NCBI RefSeq assembly: GCF_035046505.1
Contig: NC_089829.1
Coordinates: forward strand, 5,068,001-5,132,000
From: Tiliqua scincoides
Taxonomy: Eukaryota > Chordata > Lepidosauria > Squamata > Scincidae
Length of the DNA: 64,000 nucleotides
Reading direction: 5' to 3'
The position numbers were made by a program, and so were the translations under genes. A model generated the notes under the pieces. It had not been told where the DNA came from, searched no databases, and saw nothing but the letters and a program-made list of their open reading frames with translations. Below are positions 21,301 to 33,300 of the stretch, in pieces (within the stretch, counting starts at the first letter, position 1; each line of letters begins with the position of its first letter).

Positions 21301-24300
21301 ATTTCAGACCTGTAGCTCCGTGGAAGAGCACCTGCTTTGCCTGAAAAGAGTCATGGGTTCAATCCATATGGGAGCATTCTGGGAAAGTGACCTGCCTAAA
21401 AACTTGAGGGAGCTGCTGCCGGTCAGTGTTGACCATACCAAAGTAAGGGCGCAATCCTAACCAATTTTCCAGCACTGACGTAGCTGTGCCAATATGGCAT
21501 GCACTGCATCCTGAAGTGGGAGGCAGTCAAGGGGGCCTCCTCAAGGTAAGGGCATGTTTGTTACCTTACCTTGGGTCTGCACTGCTACTATGTCAGTGCT
21601 GGAATATTGGTTAGGATTGCACCCTTAATGACTCAGTAAGCAGCAGCCCCTTAAGATTCTATGTTTTTTCCCAGCCTTACCTAGAGAAGCTGCCACGGAC
21701 TGAATCTGGGATTTCCTGATTGCAAAACTGGTGCTGACCCATTGAGCTTTGGTTCCAGTGCCAGCACATGTGCTCCCTGCTAAGAGGCACCCTGGACCCT
21801 CTGTCAGAAATGGCCAAGCTTCTGCCTGTGGGGTGGATCCAGCCCTGATACAAATTGCTCAGGGAGGGCGGAGCACTGGCAGTAAAACAGTGCAAGAGCA
21901 ACAGGTGTGACACATCAACACAATCTACAGGAGCTATTTCTGTCCCCCAAGGCCAAGTGACAGATGTAAAAAGAGCAGGAGGCCAGGGACAGAGAAAGCA
22001 GGTGGAACACCTACTTACCTGTGTGTGGGACAACTTGATGGGTGAGTCAAACACGGTCCAGATCACATTCTCTGTGCATGGGGGAGTGGTCAAGGAGCCA
22101 TGGTATCTGTAGAAATGGGAGAGGTTTTCGGGAAGCATGGACAGGAGGTCAAGGCTCTTGAGTGTGGTGTGTTGCCCTGAAAGAGAATACATATTTTGCT
22201 TTTATACAGTGTTCACAACACACCTGCTCCTTACAAAGATCTTGCATGGTAGGTAAGAGAGGACGAGAGCCACAAATGCAGTGGTTGGAATCTTTCCCAG
22301 CCTGGGCAGCCAGCCAGCCCTCCAGGATGGCCTGGGGTCTCTAGTGATCCAGCAAGGTGGGATGGTGCCATTTATCACAGTAGAGAGAGCTGCCAACTCA
22401 GCTAGAAATTTCTGGAGGCCCTGTTGAAACCCCCAAACTTTCTTTCCATGGTCACCTGAAGGCTGGATGTGGAGTCCTGGAGACTCCAGGCCAGTTCTGG
22501 AGTCACCTTCACAGCCAGTCAGATTTCAGATTCCAGGGACTGCCAGGTGGTCAATACTCGGACAATTAAATAATGTGATTTAAAAAAAAAATCACCCCAA
22601 CTTGGTTGACCAAAGGGATGCAGGACTGGGTTTTTTTGAAAGAGGGCCCCTAAAAGGTTACCTGCATACTTGATCTTGGCCAAGTTAGCAATGAAATCAC
22701 TGTAGTAGCTATTTTCCAAATTGCTGTCCTATAAGCAAAATAAAACAGCATGTCAACAGGAAACAAACCTTGGGGAGAAATTGGTAGACAGACCCACTGA
22801 TAAACCCTCCCTCAGTGTTCCCTGTTGATAAGGAGCCACCTGTAGGGGTTTGCCACAAATAAAAGCCACAAGAGACACCTTTCTGCAGGCTGACATTTCA
22901 GTTTCTTTGCGTTTGGTTCCCTCTAGTGTTTGCTTTGCTGCTTTTCAAATTCTCCAAGCCTTGCAGAACCAGTTCTCTACCAGCAGAATCTAGCCCAAGT
23001 GCTGCAAATTCTGCCATTTGAAACTCCACATTTTTTTCCGTCTCAAAAAGATACCAGTGGGGACAGGGGATTTAGACTGGGGCTACGCTGTGGTGGAGGG
23101 AAAAGGGTTAGACCCCATTCCAATCTGCTCTTGGAGGTGCAGGATATCTACATAAGAACATAAGAAGAGCCCCGCTGGATGGGTCCCAAAGGCCCATCTA
23201 GTCCAACTTCCTGTATCTCACAGAGGCCCACCAAATGTGCCAGGGAGTACACCAGATAACAAGAGACCTGCAAGGCTTCCAGGGAATTGTAGTTAAGAAC
23301 ATAAGAACAGCCCCACTGGATCAGGCCATAGGCCCATCTAGTCCAGCTTCCTGTATCTCACAGCGGCCCACCAAATGCCCCAGGGAGCACACCAGATAAC
23401 AACAGACCTGCAAGGCCTCCTGGGAATTGTAGTTAAGAACATAAGAACAGCCCCACTGGCTCAGGCCATAGGACCATCTAGTCCAGCTTCCTGTATCTCA
23501 CAGCAGCCCACCAGATGCCCCAGGGAGCACACCAGATAACAAGAGACCTGCAAGGCTTCCTGGGAATTGTAGTTAAGAACATAAGAACAGCCCCACTGGA
23601 TCAGGCCATAGGCCCATCTAGTCCAGCTTCCTGTATCTCACAGCGGCCCACCAAATGCCCCAGGGAGCGCACCAGACAACAGGAAGACCTGCAAGGCCTC
23701 CTGGGAATTGTAGTTAAGAACATAAGATCAGCCCCACTGGCTCAGGCCATAGGACCATCTAGTCCAGCTTCCTGTATCTCACAGCGGCCCACCAAATGCC
23801 CCAGAGAGCACACCAGATAACAAGAGACCTGCAAGGCTTCCTGGGAATTGTAGTTAATAACATAAGAACAGCCCCACTGGATCAGGCCAGAGGCCCATCT
23901 AGTCCAACTTCCTGTATCTCACAGCGGCCCACCAAATGCCCCAGGGAGTACACCAGTTAACAAGAGACCTGCATCCTGGTGTTCTCCCTTGAAGCATATC
24001 CAAGTATATCTCTGTGCTTGGATCCAATGTGGGGCTGTGGATCAACAGCTGCCACTTGCCTCCTCTTTAGGGACTTCTGCCACTAAAGCAAATATTTCAA
24101 AAAGGCCATAAAGGTCTATAGTGTGGCTCATGAAACTTCCCATCGCTCCAAGAAATTGGCAGCAAGCCTCACTAACAAGGGGTGAGTAGGAGCGCAAGCA
24201 CATGAATGCAAGCCCCGTGCATTGAAAATACTGGTTTATACATTTGGCAACACTAGATCACTTCCAATTATGTGTGGAGGGCATTGCACTTGGGTCAACT

Positions 24301-27300
24301 TCAGTCTCCAAACAAGATTATTTCTCCATATTAAAGTTAAAAATATCTGGCTAAGGGGCAGGATTTATTTCACTGGCCAGCCTGGTTGCAGTCACAAGTC
24401 TAAGGGAAGCTACGAGAAGCGGTTCCAAGAATGTAGCAAGCAGTCATTAAACTGTCTGACATTAAACTGTACAGGCTGGTAACCACCCCAGTCTCCTGAG
24501 CTCATGTCATTGTTATTTCTGTAGCAGTGTGCTCAGTGCTGTACGGAGTAATGCCCACAAAGTCAGGTTTCTGCCCCAAGGAGCTCACAATCTAAAATTT
24601 GCCACATCAGAGGGAAGGGGGAGCAGTGAAGCAAGGGCCAACAGGGAAAGAAAATACATTCATTCGGTTATATATAGGAGGAGATGAGGATTAAGGGGTT
24701 CTTCAAGGAACAGGGTGGTTTTCTGGAGGGATCTGGAGGAAAGAAGAGAGACAGCTTTGCACTGGGTTTCTGGAAGACAGTTCAAGGCAGGAAGACAGAC
24801 CGGCTCACCTCTACCCACTCAGCTCCAACACTCTTCCTCCTGCTGCTCCCTGAATGTGAAAAGGAAAGGAGGGGAAGAGGGGAAGAGTGGCTGGCAAGCA
24901 TTAGAGGGGTACCAGGAGGCCTTGGGCCAGCTCTGGGGGAAAGGGTAGAGTCATCAGAGGGAAGAGGAAATCTCAGGAGGGTGTGGAGTTGGGAGGGCAA
25001 AGCTCAGGGGCAGAGATACAGCAAAAGAAGAGGGTGGAGAGATAAAGGCACAGAGGGTAACCTGGTCACCTCCACCAACCTCTCCATTCCTTTTCCTTTC
25101 AGCAAGGCTACCTACCACATACAGAAAAGCCAGGACTGCCAACCCGTTGGGTTTATCTTTCGCTTCTTCAAAGCTCGCATAGGCGCCGGAGTTGTAATGG
25201 ACAATGTGGAGCTGTGAGGAGGAGCAGTACGGTTAAAAGGTGGATTTTCACAGTGTAGGTTTCTACTTGGCATGAAGAACACCTAATCAGTACTGGGCCC
25301 TGCTATCCAAGGAAAAGGATGGGGTGATGCATCAGGGCGTGATCAGTTGCCTGCCAATGATGGCTGGAGTAGGATCAGTAGCAGGCTCAAGAAGGACAAC
25401 ATGCACACTGATTGGGACTTGCAGGGCCGGCCCATCTGTGAAGCTGGCTGAGACAGGCGCCTTAGACTGTCTCTGCCTGGCCACCTCCGCTGTTGTTTCT
25501 CCTCCCACTCCCTGGATTTAAAAAGAAAGTGACAGACCCCACGTGTCAGAACCGAGTTGCCTGTCCACTTAACCCCCTTAAAGTGGGGGTGGACTGGGAG
25601 ATTTGAGATTTGAGGGAGCTGCATCTCTCCCCACCTGCTCTTCTCCTCAACAATAGTTTGTCCCCTTTTGTTTTCCTTCCACATCGCTGGAGGGAGATGA
25701 TGCAGAGACCTGGCCTGTACTATCCTTGCCACACAGCTGTGGGTGAAGAAGGGAAATAAACTTGTTTATTATTCCAGGGACACACATTTCCAGAGGCAGG
25801 AGGGCTGCATACCTCAGCCATGTACCGCATCCCATCCATGGTGTGTTCGGAGCCGCTGGTCTCGAGATCGAGTCCCCCCCAGTGAAGGTGGAACTGGACA
25901 GCGGTGAAGACTCCAGGAAGCCCCTTGGTGATGGTCATGGTTGGGGGCAGGGTGATCTGGACTGTGAAGCAGAGAGAAAGCAACAGGTGATATCAGGTAG
26001 GCCTTGGCACCCTGGCACAGGCACAGCCACTTGGACCTTTTCGCTGTTGCTGTTTCACTACTTGCTCTAATTTTTCTCATTGGCAACCTGGAAAAAAGCA
26101 CGAAACAGACTAATAAGGGCTTGACAAATGCATTCAGAGACATGCATTGATGTCTCCATAATCAAGTATCGTCCTAAGAGTATTTTTCTCTTCTCTAACT
26201 CTAAAAATACTAACAAGACACGATAATATTTACAAGAGTCAAGTACAGGAGTCATGCTTTTCCTTTTTTCCTTCTAAAAAGTTCTGCTGGTCAACCTTCA
26301 ATTGCTGGCCAGTATTCCACAGTGTGTGTTGGCAACCTTCAGTCTCGAAAGGCTATGGTATCGCGCTCTGAAAGGTGGTTCTGGCACAGCGTCTAGTGTG
26401 GCTGGAAAGGCCGATTCGGGAGTGACAAACCCTTCCATACTGGGAGCAAGTGCAGTCTGTCCCTGGTCTGTCTCCCTGGCTATGGGCCTTCCTTCTTTGC
26501 CTTTTAGCCTCAGACTGTTGGCCAAGTGTCTCTTCAAACTGGGAAAGGCCATGCTGCACAGCCTGCCTCCAAGCGGGCCACTTTAAAATATGAACATTCC
26601 ATGACATCACAGCAGCTCAATGTCATGATGTCACAGCAGATACGGCACTGGCAGGGAGCAATGGTCAAGCAAAAGTCTGTTTTTAGCTTATGATACATAA
26701 AACATGCCTCCTTGATGAATCCAAGATGTACTGTATTTTAAAGAGAGCTCTGGGTAATATTTCCTGTTTTGTTGATGGATGGATACATTTGCCCATCTGT
26801 AATATAATATTAACGAGGCCATTATTTTAAGATAATAGATTGATGGGACCTCGATCGATGGTTGATGGAGAGAAAGAGAGAGATCGCACTGGCCTTGTTT
26901 TAAAATATTCTGCCAATTTACTAAAGAGAACATTCTTTTGAAAGGAACAGCAGAGGATCTGATTCCTTGTCTCCTTTTTCCAGACATCAGAGGCAAAGGG
27001 GGGCTTTTACTAAAAGCTCTCTGCTGCTGGGCTGGCAGGTTGAAAACCTTGTTTGTGGTGCAGCTTGTATCTCTCCGGAAAATTAAACCGAGAACAAACC
27101 AACCAACCCTAAGTCCTGTCTGCAGTAAGTTGCAATTAATGTAAAAGGTGATTTAATTGTGTGATGGGCTGTTGTTCCAGGATGGGGGTTGTTTGTTCTC
27201 AGATCACTCCTTGACAGGACACAACCATGGAGAAAGACCAAAGGTCCACAGAGCTGCAAAGGGAGGAGAAAGAGCCAGAGACAGATAATTGCTAAGGAGG

Positions 27301-30300
27301 AGAACGAAAGGAGAGAGACGAGGTGGTAGCATGAAAAATTGTTACCCCACTGTGTTGAGAGAGAGCAAAATTAGGTGAGGAGCAGAGGGCAGGTGTATTT
27401 CTCTGTGCTGAAAGTTTGGTTAAGGTTGGGCAGGCTTCTGGGTTAGGCAAACTGGCAATCATCACAGCGTTAACAAGATTGCAAGAAAAACACAAATAAT
27501 GTGCTCAGAGCACAGGGAAGAGGGAAAAACACCAACAAGATTCTATCGCACAAAAACACACACCGCTTAATGCGAGGCTGGGGGTGCATCACAGGATATA
27601 ATAAGCTGGTGGCGGTGATCTTTCTGGGTGATACAATTAGAAATTTTAGATTGTCTCAGTGCTCCCTGGTATGGCTGTCCAGGGCCCTCCAGCAACGGAT
27701 TTCATGGTTCATGAGAAAACTACTAAACAAGACTGGGTGGAATGTGTGCCTCTTCACATATCAATAGTTTATTTTTTGCGCAAGGATTTGTGGTGTCTGA
27801 TCCACTTCATCAGACACCTGTCATCTTGAATGTGAGCTGCAGGCTCTAATCCACGGAAGCTCTTGGTGAAATAAATTGCCTTTCAGGTGCCAACTGAAGT
27901 CTTTATGGCTTCCCTTCCCCTCCAGACCTTCTTAGCAGATTGTTATTGGTCTGCTATTGGTCAAGGATTCCTTTGTGAAGCAGATGGCTGCTGAATGACT
28001 CAGATAGACCCTCAATGGGCTGGGAGATGGTCTGACAGCTGGAGGTCTTTCCTGACTGTTGTGAAGGAGATAGCCATCTCCACTGGGGGAGGAGATGAGC
28101 TCTCCAGCTGAGTGAGGGGAGGGGGCTGTGTGTGGGCCTGCATAAAAGAAAACAGCAACCTGCCAGAGAACGAATGCTGAGAGGTACTTCTAAAAGAAGC
28201 AACTTCCAACTGAGTCAGACCCTTGCTCCCTCTCCTTCAGGACTGCCAACACAGGCTGGCAGCAGCTCTCCACATTGTCAGGCAGAGCTTTTTCTCTGCC
28301 CTCCCCGGAGAGGAATTGAACCTGGGGCCTTCTGCATGCAAAGCAGGTGCTCTGCCACTGAATTGCAGCCCCTCCCCAAACTTTGATAACCATATCAGAG
28401 CTGTTATTCATCAAGCTGTTATTCATCATTCACCTCGAGGCAAAATCCGGAGCCGGAGTCCCTGAGGCAGTTCATGGCTGAACACAGTCACATTCTGGCA
28501 ACTCCTGCGACGCCGCTGGAACCAACCGTATTGGCCTCTGCCTTTCCATTGGACCATTTCAGCGACGTGGAGAGGGGGGGTTTGCTGCATGGGTAACAGT
28601 CTGTCCTCCACACCTACTTTACCCAGGCTTCGCGCACTGGAGAGGACACTCTGTTCCACAACCACCATTCATAGTCTTCCGAGACTGAAGGATGCCAACA
28701 ACATATTCATCAAGCGCAGTCCTGCCTACATGGACTGGCAGCCGCTCTCCAGGGTTTCAAAGGATCATAAAGTTGGAAGGGACCTACAAGTAGCTAGAAG
28801 GGGGTGCAAAGCACTAAGTTTTTCAAGGCGCCTTACCGCAGCGTGCAAGCGACCCCTCCCCTTCGGAGCCATTCCGGGTGGTGAGTGCAAACGTTTTGTA
28901 CCCACTGCCCAGAATGGCTCCGAAGGGGAGGGGTCGCTTGCACACTGCAGTGAGGCTCCCTGAAAAACTGAGTGATTTGCACTCCCTCCAGCTACGCCAC
29001 AGCCTACAAGATCCTTGAGGCCAGTACAGGTAGCCCACAAGGATGACCTGCAAGGCTTGCCTGCAGTCAGCCTGCCTTTCTTGGAGTCTCCAGGAATAGT
29101 TTCTAAGGGCACAATCTTAACCAGGTCTTCTCAGAAGTAAGTCCTATTTTGTTCAATGGGGCTTACTCTCAGGAAAGTGTGGTTAGGATTACAGCCACAG
29201 AATCATAAATTCAGTTTCACACCTGCCATTTCCAGAGTCTGAATTGGGGACTGTCTACCTGCGAGGCATGTGTTACCGCTGAGCTATGCCCACTTTGAAG
29301 GGATACAAGGCCTCTCTTTTTGGGGATAGAATGTGAAGTTGCAGATTAGCTGCCCTTTATGAGTGTGTACTGCTTGCAGCTGGTGGTGGTGATGATGATG
29401 ATATCAGTGTCATCAAAGTGCCTGGCATTTCAAAATAGAGGAGAATGCAGATCCCTGCCTCCAGGGGACCTGCAATCTAGAAATAGATAGAAGAGAGACA
29501 GCAGCGGAGAAGGAGGAGAGTGGAGGCAGGGTTAAAAGGGAAAGAAAATGCACTTATTCATTTGTATATATACTTCATCCTGGTAAGATAAAGGGACTAG
29601 GAAGGTTTCATTTTATGGGGGTTTGATATTAAGGACAAATAGGAAGGAAGGAAGGAAGGAAGGAAGGAAGGAAGGAAGGAAGGAAGGGTCACAGTGGTGA
29701 TGGCGGGGAGTCCCAGTCATTTGGGGTTCAACTGGAATGTTTATAAATAGAACACATACAACCAAAACAGCCATGAAGGTCTCCAGTGCTCTCACACCCA
29801 AAGCAATCTAAGCCCAGCAGCTGCTCAGAAATGTGGGGAGTGCAGAGTTATGCACTCAGAAAATCTCCTCTCTCTTAACTGCTCCTGGATTGCCAATGCC
29901 ATACAAGATGCAGAGTTTTGCTTCTCCCAGAGCAGGATAAGAATTTCTAGGTTTTGGTAGTTCTGATAGAATCATAGAGTTGGAAGGGATCTAATAGGTC
30001 ATCTAGTCCAACCCCCTGCCTTAGGCAGGGAAAAAAAACGCAAGAGACACAATCCTTGAGGTGTGGGGAATTCTCTGGAGGAATCCCTGCCTGCCTTCTG
30101 AAAGGGGCAACAGCACAGTTGGCCATTGCTGTGCTACTCTGCTTTAAGACCAAGTGTTTCCCGTAGCGCAGACTCACTTTATGGCACTGCTACAATATAC
30201 AGCATGAGTGAATTAAATATTGCCCCTCCCTCCTTTCCATACCATGTATTGTCAGAAAGAATTTCCAGCAATCTCGCTCTGCCACACTGCAAGAATTCAC

Positions 30301-33300
30301 CAGCATATAGCACTGGGCTCTGTGCTTTTGTCTTTTTAATGTCTCATGCAGAAATGCAAACAGCTCCTACTTTCTCGATTGTGTCTGTGCTGCTGACTGG
30401 ATTTCCCGCCTCCAGTTTGAGGAAATCAGCACAAAATTAGCAGAATAGAATATAAAAAGAGAGAAAGAGAGAAAAGAAAAAGAGAAACAGATGACAAAGC
30501 GGGCAGTCGAAATAAACGCGATCAGGAGAGACAACTGGTTTGATTAAAAAAACAAACTCACATTGTCTGCAAATGGGGTTTGGCTGAAAAAGTAAAAAAG
30601 TGACCTCAACTGTCAATGTTTGCAGGATGTTTTAGTGCAAAGTGCAAACATCAAGGTTTGCAGCAAGGTTAAAAGTGTGGTCACCTTTTTTCTCTAGCCT
30701 CACCTGGAGATGCTGCCAGGGAGTGAACCTGGGACCTTGTGACTGCAAAGCAGGTCACCCACAGAGCCCCAAGATGTTTCGTGGAGTCGGTTTATCTAGA
30801 AAGTGACTCCCCAAAGTTGCCTCCTGATTTACTGTACATTTGAAAAGTGGATCAAAAATGGACACGAGATGCACAAGAGCTCCGTTACCCAGACATCTGG
30901 AAAGGGGGCTGCCCTCCTCACCTCTGCTCTGACTCACCTGAATGCCCGTTGTTGGTCATCTGGAAGGCTCCTTGCAGGGGCCCACCGTAGCCATTGAGCT
31001 CCAGTGGTTCCAGTTCTGGGGTGTATTGGACATGCCTCTTCTGGATATCAATGGGGGACTGTTGCTTTCCCAGGCAGCCTGGATATTGGCTCCCCCAGTG
31101 CTCTTCACTCAGTCCCCCTCCGGCAGTGTCTGAGAGGAGGAGAAGCACAGGCTGTTGCACAGGCCGGGTGGCTTTACCTTGAAGCAAAATTCTCCACGTG
31201 TGCATCCCACCCGTCCACCCAGGAGGTCAGGGCTGTGCACACGGCTGACTTCTCCCTCTCCTTTCATCTTCACAACACCCCTGTGAGGTCAGCTACACTG
31301 AAAGCGGGCGAGTGGCCCAAGATCCCCAGTAAGCTTAATAGCTGAGCAAGCATTTGAACTCATCTCCCTGGGTAAAATTCAACCCTTCTAACCACACACC
31401 GCACTGGTTTTGATACAGGAGTTTGGATAGTTAGTTTCCTGGAATTTATACATGGATATGAATGACTGTGCTGTTGTAAGAGTCATTTTAAAGGGTCATT
31501 CTTGTTTAATATAAATACGTAGATTCCGTGACATCACAGCAGGTCAGTCAATGGCTGCAGGGAAGGCTTGGGCAGAAGCCAGTTGGTGAAGGATGGAGTG
31601 AAACTTATTACTGTAATATTCATTGCAATGTTTTAATCGTTGTTACATGCCCCCCCTTCCTCTCTCCTTGACATTTTTAGCCCTTTGTGGCTAAGCAGAG
31701 TTCCAAGGTCCTCTCACAAACCTCTCTGCTTTGTTTGCAATCAATAGAGTTCCCCCCCACCCTCCTCTTTGGCAGCTCTCTTCCGCCATTAGCAGCAAGA
31801 GCTATCAGTCTGTTCAAGGGTGGAGGGACAGCATCCGAGAACGAAAAAGATCCCTGGGCCTTTTGCAGCAGCCTCCCAAAGTGGCAAATTGATTCGGCAA
31901 AAGTTGCAAAAATAGACTTTCGTCTTGTTACCTAAAGCCATTGTGTTTCAGCACTCCTTCTGGGCCTACACACACATATTGGAAATCATTAGCCCTGTGG
32001 TTGTTAGGGAGACACAACTTCAAATCCACATACAGAGCTCGCTGTGTGACCTTGGGATTGGCCACTTTCTCGGCCTAACCTCCCTCACAGGGCTGTTGTG
32101 AAGATAAATAAGGGCAGGCAACACCATCATGTGTATTTCTTGGAGCTCCTTGGGAAAAAACCAGGGAGTTCATAAAATAAATATTTGCAACATTATCTTC
32201 CCCCATTTGAGAGAAATGTGCCAAACTAGCTTGTTTGTAATGTAGGCTGTGGTTCTATACTGTACAGTTTCCTGGGAGTAAGCCCTATTGATAACAATGG
32301 GACTTACTTCTGAATACACATGCCTAAGATTGCGCTGTAAACCTTGCAACCCAATCTGTGCATATTTACAAGAAAATAAGCTCCACTGTGTAAAAAGGGG
32401 GCTTGCTCCAGCAACGAGTGCACAAGGTTGACTCTTAAGAGTGTGATTCTCAGCATGTCTGCTCAGAGGTAAGTGCCACTGTAATCAATGGTCCTTACTC
32501 CCAGGAAAGCATGCACAGGATTACAGCCTAAGCCAGTCTGCAAGATAAATAATCACATATTCTTCCCCATCTGCTTCCCTCCTGTTCCGACCTCTCTTTT
32601 CACTCTGTGCATAAACTGCGATCATACAGGAATGGGGCTAATATTTGGGGGCTGCAAACATTTTTGTGCTGCTCCCTGCATAACCAGCATGAACTTCTGA
32701 AAAAGAGCTGCCAGCATGGTAGCCCCACTCCCAATGCCGCAGGCAGCAATGGAGCTTGTTCCAGCTAATGTTGCAGGCCAGTGGTTCTCAAACATTTAGC
32801 ACCGGGACCCACTTTTTAGAATGGGAATCTGTCAAGACCCACCAGAAGTGATGTCATGACCAGAAGTGACATCATCCAGCAGGAAAATTTTTAACAATCC
32901 TAGGTTGCAATCCTACATACTTACCCAGGAGTAAGTCCCATTGACTATCATTGTTAAAAGAAAATACATAGTAGCTTGTTAAAAGTACAGGTCTGCAACA
33001 TTTCCCCAACTGCAGTCACATCCCATGGTAGCATCAAGTCTAATCTATTAAAAATAAAACATTGAAAATGGGGACCCACCTGAAATTGGCTCACGACCCA
33101 CCTAGTGGGTCCCGACCCACAGTTTGAGAAACACTGTTGTAGGCAACAGCCTGTAGTTACTCAGTGCTAAGGGGCTCTGCATGTACTCAGAGGCTCTCTG
33201 GCTTATTTGGTGTGTCAGCACATCTTAGCACTGATCCTTGACAAGGGCTGCAGCAGATTCAATGGCTCAGCTCTTGCTCCAGTCAAGCCCAGAGACATAC

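Noticed and set aside
21305-21380. Possible tRNA gene (A-box and B-box like sequences)
   Set aside because: No full cloverleaf or anticodon arm can be formed, and the downstream body is the dispersed SINE body.
23515-23820. 101-codon plus-strand frame with repeated [17 protein letters not shown]-like units
   Set aside because: It is a translation of the tandem CR1 tail array, antisense to the LINE; periodicity comes from the 140-bp unit.
23152-23985. Could the regular ~140-bp repeats be a CRISPR array or a satellite?
   Set aside because: There are no short repeats with unique spacers and the host is a vertebrate; each unit matches the CR1 3' tail found at other loci.
24684-25217. 177-codon plus-strand frame
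   Set aside because: Overlaps CA6 exon 4 on the opposite strand; the CA6 reading is supported by splice sites and catalytic residues.
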